The notes under the pieces were generated by a model. That model was not told where the DNA came from. It worked only from the letters and a program-made list of their open reading frames with translations, and searched no databases. Positions 9,353 through 16,955 of a DNA stretch of 64,000 nucleotides are shown here, piece by piece (positions within the stretch are counted from its first letter, which is position 1; each line of letters opens with the position of its first letter). The DNA is from Oceanimonas doudoroffii (GTDB taxonomy: Bacteria > Pseudomonadota > Gammaproteobacteria > Enterobacterales > Aeromonadaceae), in NCBI RefSeq assembly GCF_002242685.1, contig NZ_NBIM01000001.1, forward strand, positions 1,302,001-1,366,000. Direction: 5' to 3'. The position numbers were made by a program, and so were the translations under genes.

Positions 9353-10237
9353 ATGGAAACCGACTTCAATACCATCGCCCTTATCGGCAAACCGGATCAT
9401 CAGGGCGCCAACCAGACCCTGGTGGCGCTGTACCGCTACCTGGCGGGGCTGGGTCTGAATGTGGTGATCGAGCGCCGGGTGGGTGAACAACTGGGCCTGG
9501 CCGACGCCGAGTTGCTGGAAATGGTGGAGCTGGGCGAGCGCGCCGATTTGGCCATCGTGGTGGGCGGTGACGGCAACATGCTGGGCTCGGCCCGCGTGCT
9601 GTCCCGCTTTGATGTGGCGGTAGTGGGTGTTAACCGGGGCAACCTCGGCTTTCTGACCGATATCTCCCCCGACAGCTTTGAGCAGCCACTGGAACGGCTG
9701 CTGGCCGGTGATTACCAGACCGAACACCGCTTTCTGCTGGAAGCCCAGGTGCACCGCCACGGGCAGCTCAAGGCCAGCAATACCGCCATGAACGAAGCGG
9801 TACTGCACCCGGGCAAAATCGCCCACATGATTGAGTTTGAGGTATATATCAACGGCCATTTCATGTATAGCCAGCGCGCCGACGGCATGATAGTGGCCAC
9901 CCCTACCGGCTCCACCGCCTATTCCCTCTCCGCAGGCGGCCCCATTCTCACCCCCAACCTCAACGCCATTACCCTGGTGCCCATGTTCCCCCATACCCTG
10001 AGCTGCCGGCCCATCGTGATCGACGCCGACGCCCAGATAAAAATGGTGCTCTCCCCCGCCAACAAGAGCGAACACATGCTGGTGAGCTGTGACGGCCATG
10101 TGTCGTTGGCGGTGCAACCCGGTGATGAAATTCACATCAACAAGAGCCCACACCGGTTGAAGCTGCTGCACCCGCGGGGCCACAGTTATTTTGAAGTACT
10201 GCGCAGCAAACTGGGCTGGGGCAGCAAGCTGTTCTGA
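9353..10237 (+). CDS. nadK: NAD kinase
   Basis: Phosphorylates NAD to NADP with ATP. The 294-aa protein has the catalytic GGDGN at 71-75, [10 protein letters not shown] near 96-105, NEAVLHPGK and the strongly conserved [15 protein letters not shown] near 184-198. The end ([19 protein letters not shown]) matches E. coli NadK. It diverges from grpE and is followed by recN, the E. coli grpE-nadK-recN order. The 115-base divergent spacer carries the grpE heat-shock promoter. I see no clear nadK promoter. Confidence 0.97.
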   Translation: METDFNTIALIGKPDHQGANQTLVALYRYLAGLGLNVVIERRVGEQLGLADAELLEMVELGERADLAIVVGGDGNMLGSARVLSRFDVAVVGVNRGNLGFLTDISPDSFEQPLERLLAGDYQTEHRFLLEAQVHRHGQLKASNTAMNEAVLHPGKIAHMIEFEVYINGHFMYSQRADGMIVATPTGSTAYSLSAGGPILTPNLNAITLVPMFPHTLSCRPIVIDADAQIKMVLSPANKSEHMLVSCDGHVSLAVQPGDEIHINKSPHRLKLLHPRGHSYFEVLRSKLGWGSKLF

Positions 10238-10241
10238 TCCC

Positions 10242-10318
10242 GTGAGGGGTGAGGAGTGAGGGGTGAGAAGTAAATTACGGATTCGCCTCACACCTTACCC
10301 CTCACCACCCCCTCCCCT
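10242..10318. repeat. Purine-rich degenerate repeat with its inverted copy
   Basis: Starting 5 bases after nadK, units of the type GTGAGGGGTGAG and GAGTGAGGGGTGAG run along 10242-10270. After 14 unrelated bases the complementary pyrimidine-rich copy (CTCACACCTTACCCCTCACC) follows at 10286-10305. The arms could pair as a long imperfect hairpin serving as the nadK transcript end. The strand composition is unlike any gene nearby. Confidence 0.6.
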
Positions 10319-10320
10319 TG

Positions 10321-10340
10321 CACTGTATAAAACAACAGTA
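10321..10340 (+). promoter_or_regulatory. LexA box 1 of recN
   Basis: CTG (10323-10325), ten bases TATAAAACAA, CAG (10336-10338) is the CTG-N10-CAG SOS box with the usual AT-rich core. It abuts a second box. Confidence 0.85.
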
Positions 10341-10360
10341 TACTGTATTCCCATACAGCA
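10341..10360 (+). promoter_or_regulatory. LexA box 2 of recN
   Basis: TACTGTATTCCCATACAGCA: CTG at 10343-10345 and CAG at 10356-10358 with ten bases between. With box 1 it forms a tandem 20-bp-spaced pair 25 bases before the recN ATG, like the multiple operators of E. coli recN. Confidence 0.88.
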
Positions 10361-10384
10361 TCTATTTTGTTGCGGGGAATCACC

Positions 10385-12052
10385 ATGTTGCTTCAGCTCA
10401 CCATCAGCAATTTCGCCATCGTTTCCTTTCTCGAGCTGGATCTGCGTAAAGGCATGACCAGCATTACCGGCGAAACCGGCGCCGGCAAATCCATCGCCAT
10501 CGACGCCCTGGCCCTTGCCCTGGGCGAGCGCGCCGATGCCGACTCGGTGCGCCCTGGTGCCGACAAGGCCGACATCAGTGCCCGCTTTCGCATCGACAAA
10601 CTGCCCCGAGTCAAGGCCTGGCTGTGCGAGCAGGAGCTGGACGAGCAGGATGAGTGCATACTGCGCCGCACCCTGAGCCGGGAAGGCCGCTCCCGCGGTT
10701 ATATCAACGGCACCCCGGTGCCGCTGTCGCAACTCAAGGCCCTGGGCGGCCTGTTGGTCAATATTCACGGCCAGCATGCCCATCAGGAGCTGCAAAAACC
10801 CGATCATCAGCGCGCCCTGCTCGACGCCTATGCCGGTCACCACCAGCTGCTGGCCGGTGTCAGCGCCGGTTATCAGCATTGGCGGCAGCTCAACAACGAG
10901 CGCAAACAGCTGCAAGCCGAACAGGAAAAATGGCAGGCGGAGCGCCAGTTGCTGGAATATCAGGTGGCGGAGCTCGACGAGCTCGCCCTGGCCGAAGACG
11001 AATTCCCCGAGCTGGAAGCCGAGCACAAACGGTTGTCAAACGGTGCCGAGCTGCTCACTGACTGCCAGCTGGCCCTTAATGTGCTGGGCGACAACGACGA
11101 AAGCAATGCCCTGCAGTTGGTGCGCCAGGGACTGAAAACCCTGAGCGAGCTGGTTGCCATGGACTCGCGCCTGGGCCCGGTATTGGAAATGGTGGAAGGC
11201 AGCCTCATTCAGCTGGAAGAAGGTCACAGCGAGCTCGGCCGTTACCTGGATCGGCTGGAACTGGATCCGGAGCGCTTGCATGAGGTGGAAAGTCGTATGA
11301 GCAAGGTGATGGAGCTGTCGCGCAAGCACCATGTGCCCGCCGCCGAGCTGTTCCTGTTCCACCAGCAGCTCAAGGCCCGACTGGCCGACATGGATCACGG
11401 CAGCAGCCGGCTGGAAGGACTCGATGAAGAAGTGGAGCAGGCCCGGGAAAACTTTGTACAGGCTGCCGAGCGACTGAGCCAGAGCCGCCAGCGATACGCC
11501 GACGCCCTTAACAAGCAGATCACCCATAGCCTGCACCAGCTCAGCATGGAAAAGGGTCGTTTTGAAATACAGGTGCACGCCGATGCCAGCGCCGGGTTCT
11601 CTCCCCTGGGCATCGACCGGGTCGAGTTTTTGGTAAGCACCAATCCGGGCCAGCCCATGAGCCCGCTGGCCCGAGTGGCGTCGGGCGGCGAGCTGTCACG
11701 TATCAGCCTGGCGATTCAGGTGATTACCGCCCAGAAGGTGGAAACCCCGACGCTGATTTTTGACGAGGTGGACGTGGGCGTGAGTGGCCCCACCGCCGCT
11801 GTGGTTGGCAAGCTGCTGCGGAAACTGGGCGAGTCAACCCAGGTGCTGGTGATCACTCACCTGCCCCAGGTGGCGGGCAATGGCCATCAGCATTTCTTTG
11901 TGAGCAAGAGCAGCAATACCGATAATACCGAAACCCGCATGCAGGAGCTGGACGAACCACTCCGCCTGCAGGAACTGGCCCGACTGCTGGGTGGCAACCG
12001 CATTACCGACAATACCCTGGCTAATGCCCGGGAACTGCTGGTGTGTGAGTGA
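10385..12052 (+). CDS. recN: DNA repair protein RecN
   Basis: SMC-like ATPase used in recombinational repair of double-strand breaks and part of the SOS response. From the ATG at 10385 the protein is 555 aa. It has Walker A GETGAGKS at 29-36, an ATP-cassette N-terminal lobe, a long Glu/Gln/Leu-rich coiled coil (about 150-370), the signature segment VASGGELSRISLA, Walker B TLIFDEVDVGVSG and a HLPQVA motif. A start six codons upstream is in frame, but this ATG gives the MLxQLTISNF N-terminus of E. coli RecN. Two LexA operators lie directly upstream. Confidence 0.97.
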   Translation: MLLQLTISNFAIVSFLELDLRKGMTSITGETGAGKSIAIDALALALGERADADSVRPGADKADISARFRIDKLPRVKAWLCEQELDEQDECILRRTLSREGRSRGYINGTPVPLSQLKALGGLLVNIHGQHAHQELQKPDHQRALLDAYAGHHQLLAGVSAGYQHWRQLNNERKQLQAEQEKWQAERQLLEYQVAELDELALAEDEFPELEAEHKRLSNGAELLTDCQLALNVLGDNDESNALQLVRQGLKTLSELVAMDSRLGPVLEMVEGSLIQLEEGHSELGRYLDRLELDPERLHEVESRMSKVMELSRKHHVPAAELFLFHQQLKARLADMDHGSSRLEGLDEEVEQARENFVQAAERLSQSRQRYADALNKQITHSLHQLSMEKGRFEIQVHADASAGFSPLGIDRVEFLVSTNPGQPMSPLARVASGGELSRISLAIQVITAQKVETPTLIFDEVDVGVSGPTAAVVGKLLRKLGESTQVLVITHLPQVAGNGHQHFFVSKSSNTDNTETRMQELDEPLRLQELARLLGGNRITDNTLANARELLVCE

Positions 12053-12054
12053 AA

Positions 12055-12110
12055 TGGGGAGACGGAAGATGTGGAAACGAGAAGACATAACACGTCCCAC
12101 ATCTTATCTA
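12055..12110. repeat. Purine-rich intergenic segment with inverted repeat, recN-udp
   Basis: After the recN stop, purine-rich GGGGAGACGGAAGATGTGG is followed by AAACGAGAAGAC and then CCACATCTT. AAGATGTGG (12066-12074) and CCACATCTT (12097-12105) are exact inverted copies with a 22-base loop. The style matches the element after nadK. It lies between convergent genes and may terminate either one. Confidence 0.45.
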
Positions 12111-12116
12111 CAATCT

Positions 12117-12875
12117 CTACACCAGCCGGCGGGCGGCACCCACCACGATGTCGATCACTTTTTGCTCGGTGTTTTGCATTGTGCTTTCGTCGGGAATTTC
12201 CTGCTGAGTACGGTTGACGATCACCCCCGCCACACAACCGGCCTTCAGGCCCTGACTGGCACACATGGTGAACAGGGTCGCCGACTCCATTTCGTAGTTC
12301 AGCACGCCCATCGACTGCCATTCCTTCATGCTGCCCTGAAATCGGCGCAACATGCGGGCCGAATGGGTGTCGTAGCGCTCCTGCCCCGGATAAAAGGTGT
12401 CGGACGACGCGGTAATGCCCACATGGGGCGCCACGCCCAGCTCCCGTGCCGCATCCACCAGGGCACAGGTACAGTCAAAATTGGCCACGGCCGGAAACTC
12501 CAGGGGGGCAAAATGGCCGCTGGCGCCGTCGAGGCGCACCGCTGCCGTGGTCACAATAATGTCACCCACCGCCACCTCGGGCTGTATGGCCCCCGTGGTG
12601 CCCACCCGCAAGAAGGTACGTACTCCCAGCTGAGCCAGCTCTTCCACCGCAATGGAAGTGGAGGGTCCGCCAATGCCGGTGGAACACACCACCACCGGCT
12701 TGCCATCCAGCTCTCCCAGCCAGGAGGTAAACTCCCGCTGGCTGGCGAGGTGCACCGGATTTTCCAGCTGACGGGCAATGCGCTCTACCCGTTCCGGTGC
12801 ACCGGGCAGAATGGCCAGTGCGGCGCCACGCAAATCCTCATCGGTCACACCCAGATGAAAAACATGTTTGGTCAT
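12117..12875 (-). CDS. udp: Uridine phosphorylase
   Basis: Reversibly cleaves uridine with phosphate to uracil and ribose-1-phosphate in pyrimidine salvage. The ATG at 12875, eight bases after GAGGAA, gives 252 aa against 253 in E. coli. Conserved segments include [17 protein letters not shown] (phosphate binding), [35 protein letters not shown] (nucleoside contacts) and VNRTQQEIP. It converges on recN and diverges from bamE. I found no convincing CRP or CytR site in the 163-base upstream gap. Confidence 0.97.
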   Translation of the reverse strand: MTKHVFHLGVTDEDLRGAALAILPGAPERVERIARQLENPVHLASQREFTSWLGELDGKPVVVCSTGIGGPSTSIAVEELAQLGVRTFLRVGTTGAIQPEVAVGDIIVTTAAVRLDGASGHFAPLEFPAVANFDCTCALVDAARELGVAPHVGITASSDTFYPGQERYDTHSARMLRRFQGSMKEWQSMGVLNYEMESATLFTMCASQGLKAGCVAGVIVNRTQQEIPDESTMQNTEQKVIDIVVGAARRLV

Positions 12876-12979
12876 CACGAAGTTCCTCAAGCGAGTACAA
12901 TAGCCTCGAATAGTAAGCCAGCCCGGGGAAAATCACCATGTTAACCCGCGGAACCAATTCAAGCGGCACCGGTCAGTCT

Positions 12980-13008
12980 TTTACATCCCATTGCAGTGCC
13001 GCTATGAT
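12980..13008 (+). promoter_or_regulatory. Sigma-70 promoter of bamE
   Basis: TTTACA (12980-12985), 17-base spacer, TATGAT (13003-13008), each one base from consensus, ending 30 bases before the bamE ATG. Confidence 0.65.
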
Positions 13009-13038
13009 GCCGGCAGGATTCACAGGACAACACCGCCT

Positions 13039-13377
13039 ATGCAACTCAAAAGCTTGATATTACCCCTTTTTCTCGCCCTGCCCCTGACCGGTTGTAACCT
13101 GGTCTACAAGGTCGACATTCCCCAGGGCAACTACCTGGAAGAAAAACAGGTGGCACAGCTTCGCCAGGGCATGACCAAGGAGCAGGTGCGCTTCCTGCTG
13201 GGAAATCCCATGAGCCTGGATGGCTTTAATCACGACCGCTGGGTCTATCTCTATTATTTCAAACCGGGTCGGGGTGAGCTGGAACAAAAACGTCTGGTGC
13301 TGGATTTCGTCAATGATGGTCTGGTGACCATGGGCGGCGACTTCACCTCACCCGAAGCCTTTGAACAGGGTCTGTAA
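13039..13377 (+). CDS. bamE: Outer-membrane assembly lipoprotein BamE (SmpA)
   Basis: Periplasm-facing lipoprotein of the BAM complex that inserts beta-barrel proteins. From the ATG at 13039 it is 112 aa. The signal peptide ends in the lipobox L16-T17-G18-C19. The residue after C19 is Asn, not Asp, consistent with outer-membrane sorting by Lol. YKVDIPQGNYL and the LRQGMTKEQVRFLLGNP segment are family hallmarks. An in-frame start 16 codons upstream would bury the signal peptide and is rejected. The position between recN and rnfH-ratA matches E. coli. Confidence 0.96.
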   Translation: MQLKSLILPLFLALPLTGCNLVYKVDIPQGNYLEEKQVAQLRQGMTKEQVRFLLGNPMSLDGFNHDRWVYLYYFKPGRGELEQKRLVLDFVNDGLVTMGGDFTSPEAFEQGL

Positions 13378-13392
13378 TGCCATTATCCCAAT

Positions 13393-13420
13393 AAAAACGG
13401 AGCCCGCGGGCTCCGTTTTT
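13393..13420. terminator. Bidirectional terminator between bamE and rnfH
   Basis: A perfect palindrome, AAAAACGGAGCCC joined to its complement ending CTCCGTTTTT, serves convergent bamE and rnfH. The rnfH stop codon lies at its right edge. Confidence 0.9.
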
Positions 13421-13760
13421 ATTTGCGGGTACGCTTGGGATCCGGCCGGCCGCCGGTGACCTTGTCGGCCCGGCCTTCTTCCTTGGCCTGCTCGGCCCGG
13501 CGCCGGCGTATGTCTTTCGGATCCGCCAGCAGCGGCCGATAGATTTCAATGCGGTCACCGTCGTGTACCGACTGGCCCAGCTTGATCTGCCGGCTGAATA
13601 TGCCCACCGCGTTCTGCTCGAGATCGATATCGGGAAACTGCTGCAGAATACCGGACTGCTCGATGATCTCCCGCACCGTAGCCTCGGGAGACACACGCAG
13701 GCTCAGCACCGTCTGCCGCTCCGGCAGGGCGTATACCACTTCAACCTGAATAAGATGCAT
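13419..13760 (-). CDS. rnfH: RnfH family ubiquitin-like protein
   Basis: Small beta-grasp protein of the RnfH/RatB family, biochemical function unclear. From the ATG at 13760 (113 aa) it shows [11 protein letters not shown] and the [10 protein letters not shown](L)ADPK(D)IRRRRAE segment that defines the family, then a charged tail rich in Lys, Arg and Glu. The GGGAGG site 7-12 bases upstream lies inside the end of ratA, and the genes overlap by 20 bases, indicating translational coupling. In-frame codons further upstream are inside ratA and give unrelated sequence. Confidence 0.93.
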   Translation of the reverse strand: MHLIQVEVVYALPERQTVLSLRVSPEATVREIIEQSGILQQFPDIDLEQNAVGIFSRQIKLGQSVHDGDRIEIYRPLLADPKDIRRRRAEQAKEEGRADKVTGGRPDPKRTRK

Positions 13761-14190
13761 TGCCGTATACCTCCCGCGCCCGCTCACTGAAGGCATGCAC
13801 CATGGCATTGGTCAGCTCCTTGAAGATACCGCCAAAAGCCAGCTCCACCAGCCGGGACTTGAACTCGAAATGCAGCTTCAGCTCCACCTTGCAGGCGTCT
13901 TCATCAAGGGGAATAAAAGTCCAGCCACCGTTCAGCGCCTTGAAGGGGCCATCGACCAGCTCCATGTTGATTTTGTGGTCCTGTTCAAGGCGGTTGCGGG
14001 TAGTAAAGGTCTTGCGGATTCCAGCCTTGGCCACATCGAGCGCCGCCGTAATGCTGTGTTCGTTTTTATCCAGTACGCGACTGGCCACGCACCCGGGCAG
14101 AAACTGCGGGTAATCGTCCACATTATTGACCAGCTCATACATCTGCTTGGCACTGAACATCACCAGCGCACTTCGAGTAATACTCGGCAT
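13741..14190 (-). CDS. ratA: START-like protein RatA/PasT
   Basis: COQ10/START fold protein. In E. coli it has been described both as a ribosome-association toxin and as a ubiquinone-related factor. From the ATG at 14190 it is 149 aa, with [28 protein letters not shown] at the start, FTTRNRL in the middle and the C-terminal helix [19 protein letters not shown] lining the pocket. AGGAGAGG sits directly upstream. It is paired with rnfH and divergent from smpB, as in E. coli. The pair is sometimes annotated as toxin-antitoxin, but the conserved location argues for a housekeeping role. Confidence 0.93.
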   Translation of the reverse strand: MPSITRSALVMFSAKQMYELVNNVDDYPQFLPGCVASRVLDKNEHSITAALDVAKAGIRKTFTTRNRLEQDHKINMELVDGPFKALNGGWTFIPLDEDACKVELKLHFEFKSRLVELAFGGIFKELTNAMVHAFSERAREVYGNASYSG

Positions 14191-14289
14191 AACCTCTCCT
14201 GGCATTCTGACGGGGCGATTTTAACACTTATGCGAGCCGGGCTCACCCTCAGGTGAAGCTCAAAAAGTGACCGGTCGCCAGTTAGCCAA

Positions 14290-14318
14290 TTCCCAAGCAC
14301 CAAAGGGCACCGTATAAT
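14290..14318 (+). promoter_or_regulatory. Promoter of smpB, very close to the start codon
   Basis: Perfect -10 TATAAT (14313-14318), 17-base spacer and a poor -35 TTCCCA (14290-14295). Transcription should begin around 14325, two to four bases before the smpB ATG at 14328, so the mRNA would be almost leaderless. Confidence 0.6.
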
Positions 14319-14327
14319 GCGCGCACT

Positions 14328-14813
14328 ATGGCAAAAAACAAACCCAAAAAGAAACCCGTCTCCAGCACCATCGCCGTCAATCGCAAGGCGCGGCACGAAT
14401 ATTCCATCGAGGAAAAATTCGAGGCCGGACTCGAGCTGCAGGGATGGGAAGTTAAAGCGCTGCGCGCCGGCAAGGCCAACATCGGCGAGGCTTACGTGTT
14501 CATGAGAAATGGCGAGGCGTTCCTGTTTGCCGCCACCATTAACCCTCTCAACATGGCCTCTACCCATGTGGTCTGCGATCCGTTACGCACCCGTAAGCTG
14601 CTGCTGCACAAACGCCAGCTGGACCGCCTGACCGGCCTGATTGAACGGGAAGGCTACACCCTGGTGCCGCTGTCTTTGTATTGGTCCAAGTCCTGGGTCA
14701 AGGCCGAGATTGGCCTGGTTAAGGGTAAAAAAGCCCACGACAAGCGCCAGGACATGAAGGAGCGCGACTGGCAACGGGAAAAGGCCCGTATGATGAAACA
14801 CAAGGGCCGCTAA
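14328..14813 (+). CDS. smpB: SsrA-binding protein SmpB
   Basis: Binds the tRNA-like domain of tmRNA and brings it to stalled ribosomes. The 161-aa protein has the OB-fold signature [22 protein letters not shown] with [16 protein letters not shown], and a basic tail ([28 protein letters not shown] by position 134-161) that enters the empty mRNA channel. The ssrA gene starts 49 bases downstream on the same strand, the classical smpB-ssrA pair. No Shine-Dalgarno sequence is visible. Confidence 0.97.
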   Translation: MAKNKPKKKPVSSTIAVNRKARHEYSIEEKFEAGLELQGWEVKALRAGKANIGEAYVFMRNGEAFLFAATINPLNMASTHVVCDPLRTRKLLLHKRQLDRLTGLIEREGYTLVPLSLYWSKSWVKAEIGLVKGKKAHDKRQDMKERDWQREKARMMKHKGR

Positions 14814-14820
14814 GCAGGGC

Positions 14821-14849
14821 TTGTGTTTCGGCAGTAATTGCAATAAGAT
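14821..14849 (+). promoter_or_regulatory. Promoter of ssrA
   Basis: TTGTGT (14821-14826), 17-base spacer, TAAGAT (14844-14849), just after the smpB stop. The predicted start near 14856 leaves a 5' leader of about 7 bases before mature tmRNA, consistent with RNase P processing. Confidence 0.6.
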
Positions 14850-14862
14850 CAAAGTTCAACTT

Positions 14863-15223
14863 GGGGCTGATTCAGGATTCGACGAGATTCTCGAACTCCA
14901 AGGTGCATGCCGAGGTGCGATAGGCCTCGTTAAACAATCGCAAAAAAATAGTCGCAAACGACGAAAACTACGCACTGGCAGCTTAATAACCTGCGCAGAG
15001 CCCTTCTGCCCTAACTTGCCTGTGACTTAGGGAATCGGAAGGTCATCCTTCACAGGATCGCGTGGATGCCGTGCCTGACGGTTGAAGCGTTAAAACCAAT
15101 TCAGGATAGTCTGTCTGTGGCGTGTCAGTCCGCAGCAGCTGGCGAATTTAATGACTGACTAAGCATGTAGTACCGACGACGTAGGTTTTTCGGACGCGGG
15201 TTCAACTCCCGCCAGCTCCACCA
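14863..15223 (+). ncRNA. ssrA: Transfer-messenger RNA (tmRNA, SsrA)
   Basis: Rescues stalled ribosomes and tags the nascent chain for proteolysis. The 5' end GGGGCTGATTC and the 3' end CGGGTTCAACTCCCGCCAGCTCCACCA (by position 15197-15223) form the Ala-tRNA-like domain, with CCA encoded. The tag frame runs from resume codon GCA at 14954 through ten codons, ANDENYALAA, to TAA at 14984. Helix and pseudoknot segments (AAATAGTCGCAAACGAC, GCGTTAAAACC, GACTAAGCATGTAGTACCGA) match E. coli tmRNA closely. ClpXP and ClpAP would act on the tag, and clpA and clpS are also in this window. Confidence 0.98.
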
Positions 15224-15232
15224 ATCGATTGG

Positions 15233-15256
15233 AAGGCCCCTTAATGGGGCCTTTTT
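15233..15256 (+). terminator. Intrinsic terminator of ssrA
   Basis: Stem AAGGCCCC / GGGGCCTT with a 5-base loop and a run of five Ts, 10 bases after the CCA end. Confidence 0.9.
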
Positions 15257-15383
15257 GTTGGCCAGTGTCCTGCCAGTGCCATCTAACCTCCTGTGTCCGG
15301 CATGGTTTTTTGAGTCCGGTTCCAGTAACATTCCAGAAAATTGACTTACGGGTTTATTTGCCCTTCCCTCAGGTTCTGCTGTC

Positions 15384-16955
15384 ATGTCATCCAGTTCACT
15401 GCCCCGGCTCAATCTTCGCAACCTGATGCTGGCCATGGCGGTTTTCAGCGTCATCATCACCCTGTGCAACAGCTTGTACGCCACCTATGACGTGCAGCGC
15501 TCTCTGCTTATCAACAATACCCTGGAAGCCAACCGGGTGTATGCCGCCAAGCTGGCAGAAGTCACCGAAAGCGTTATCGCCGCCACCCGCCAGCAGCTGG
15601 CCTACAGTGCCGGGCAACTGGTCACCAGAATGGACGATGAGGCGGCGCTGCTCGCAGAGACGGCAAGGCTTCACCAGCAGAGTGATACCTTCAATTCGGT
15701 GGTGGTGGTCAATGCCAAGGGTGTCATTATCGCGACCTCGCCCCAGACCCTCAAGGTCAAGGGGGTTAGACTCACATCTGCGAGTGCTCGGCAGTCGCTT
15801 AAAGCCAAAACACCGCTGATCACCGATCCCTTTGTGTCCCCGGCCGGCAACTACATCATCAGCATGTCACACCCGGTGTTTGCCACCAATGGCGACTACC
15901 TGGGTTATGTGGCTGGCACCATCTATCTGGAACAAAGCAATATTCTGGGCCGAATACTGGGCCAGCATTATTATCAGGACGGTTCCTACCTGTATGTGGT
16001 GGACCGCCACAAGACCCTGATTTATCACCCCAACCCCGACCGCATTGGCGAACGCATTCGCGATAACAGCGCAATAGACGATGTGCTGCAGGGACATGAA
16101 TATGCCCATCCCGTGATCAATTCCCGAGGGGTGAACATGCTGGCCGGGTTCGCCCCGGTCCCCAGCACCGGCTGGGGCATAGTGGCACAGCGCCCCAAGG
16201 CCGCGACGCTGGCCGGTATCAACGAGCACCTGTTGCGGGTAGTGTTGAAAAGCATTCCGCTGTCATTACTGACCCTGATCGGCATCTGGCTGTCGGCACT
16301 GTTTATTTCCCGCCCGCTCTGGCAACTGGCCACCTCCACCGGCCTGATGAGCAGACAGGACGCACAGGCCGACATTTCCGGTGTACGCTCCTGGTATTAC
16401 GAGGCGGCCCAGCTCAAGCGTGCCATTCTGCGTGGCATAGGACGGCTGAACGATCGTATTGACCAGCTGCATACCGACAGTCACACCGATGCTCTCACCG
16501 GTCTGCTCAATCGCCGAGGCATGGAGCAACTGCTGGATAGCTACACCCAGCAACAGACGCCCTTTTCGGTCATTACCCTGGATATCGATTATTTCAAACA
16601 GGTCAACGATACCCACGGTCATGATGCCGGAGATCGGGTACTGAGCAGCCTGGCCTCGGTCATGAAAGAGCAGGCCCGCCGGGAAGACGCCCTGTGCCGA
16701 AGCGGCGGTGAAGAGTTTATGATTTTCCTGCCCCAAACTTCGGCAGACAATGCCCGTGAGGTTGCAGAGCGATTACGCCAGGGCGTGGCATCCAACCCCA
16801 TGCCGGTCGTGGGCCACATAACCCTGTCGCTGGGTGTGGCACACTGGGCCGGTAACGACGAGAGCACTAAAACGGTGCTCAACAGGGCCGACCAGGCCCT
16901 GTACCGGGCCAAACGAGAAGGGCGTAACCGGGTGGCCATGGCCACCGCGGATTAG
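15384..16955 (+). CDS. Membrane sensor diguanylate cyclase (Cache-like sensor, GGDEF)
   Basis: Predicted to make c-di-GMP from two GTP in response to a periplasmic cue. The 523-aa protein has a membrane segment near 13-34, a periplasmic region of about 250 residues resembling dCache sensors (SHPVFATNGDYLGYVAG, GWGIVAQRP), a second membrane segment near 285-310 and a GGDEF domain with DALTGLLNRRG, DIDYFKQVNDTHGHDAGD and the active site GGEEF at 441-445. An RxxD inhibitory site (RRED, 432-435) is present, suggesting product feedback. It starts 160 bases after ssrA and overlaps the convergent EAL gene by 4 bases. The ligand is unknown. Confidence 0.92.
   Translation: MSSSSLPRLNLRNLMLAMAVFSVIITLCNSLYATYDVQRSLLINNTLEANRVYAAKLAEVTESVIAATRQQLAYSAGQLVTRMDDEAALLAETARLHQQSDTFNSVVVVNAKGVIIATSPQTLKVKGVRLTSASARQSLKAKTPLITDPFVSPAGNYIISMSHPVFATNGDYLGYVAGTIYLEQSNILGRILGQHYYQDGSYLYVVDRHKTLIYHPNPDRIGERIRDNSAIDDVLQGHEYAHPVINSRGVNMLAGFAPVPSTGWGIVAQRPKAATLAGINEHLLRVVLKSIPLSLLTLIGIWLSALFISRPLWQLATSTGLMSRQDAQADISGVRSWYYEAAQLKRAILRGIGRLNDRIDQLHTDSHTDALTGLLNRRGMEQLLDSYTQQQTPFSVITLDIDYFKQVNDTHGHDAGDRVLSSLASVMKEQARREDALCRSGGEEFMIFLPQTSADNAREVAERLRQGVASNPMPVVGHITLSLGVAHWAGNDESTKTVLNRADQALYRAKREGRNRVAMATAD

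Noticed and set aside
13419..14190. rnfH-ratA as a toxin-antitoxin module
   Set aside because: Conserved position beside smpB and bamE, COQ10-like fold and a beta-grasp protein favour housekeeping genes.
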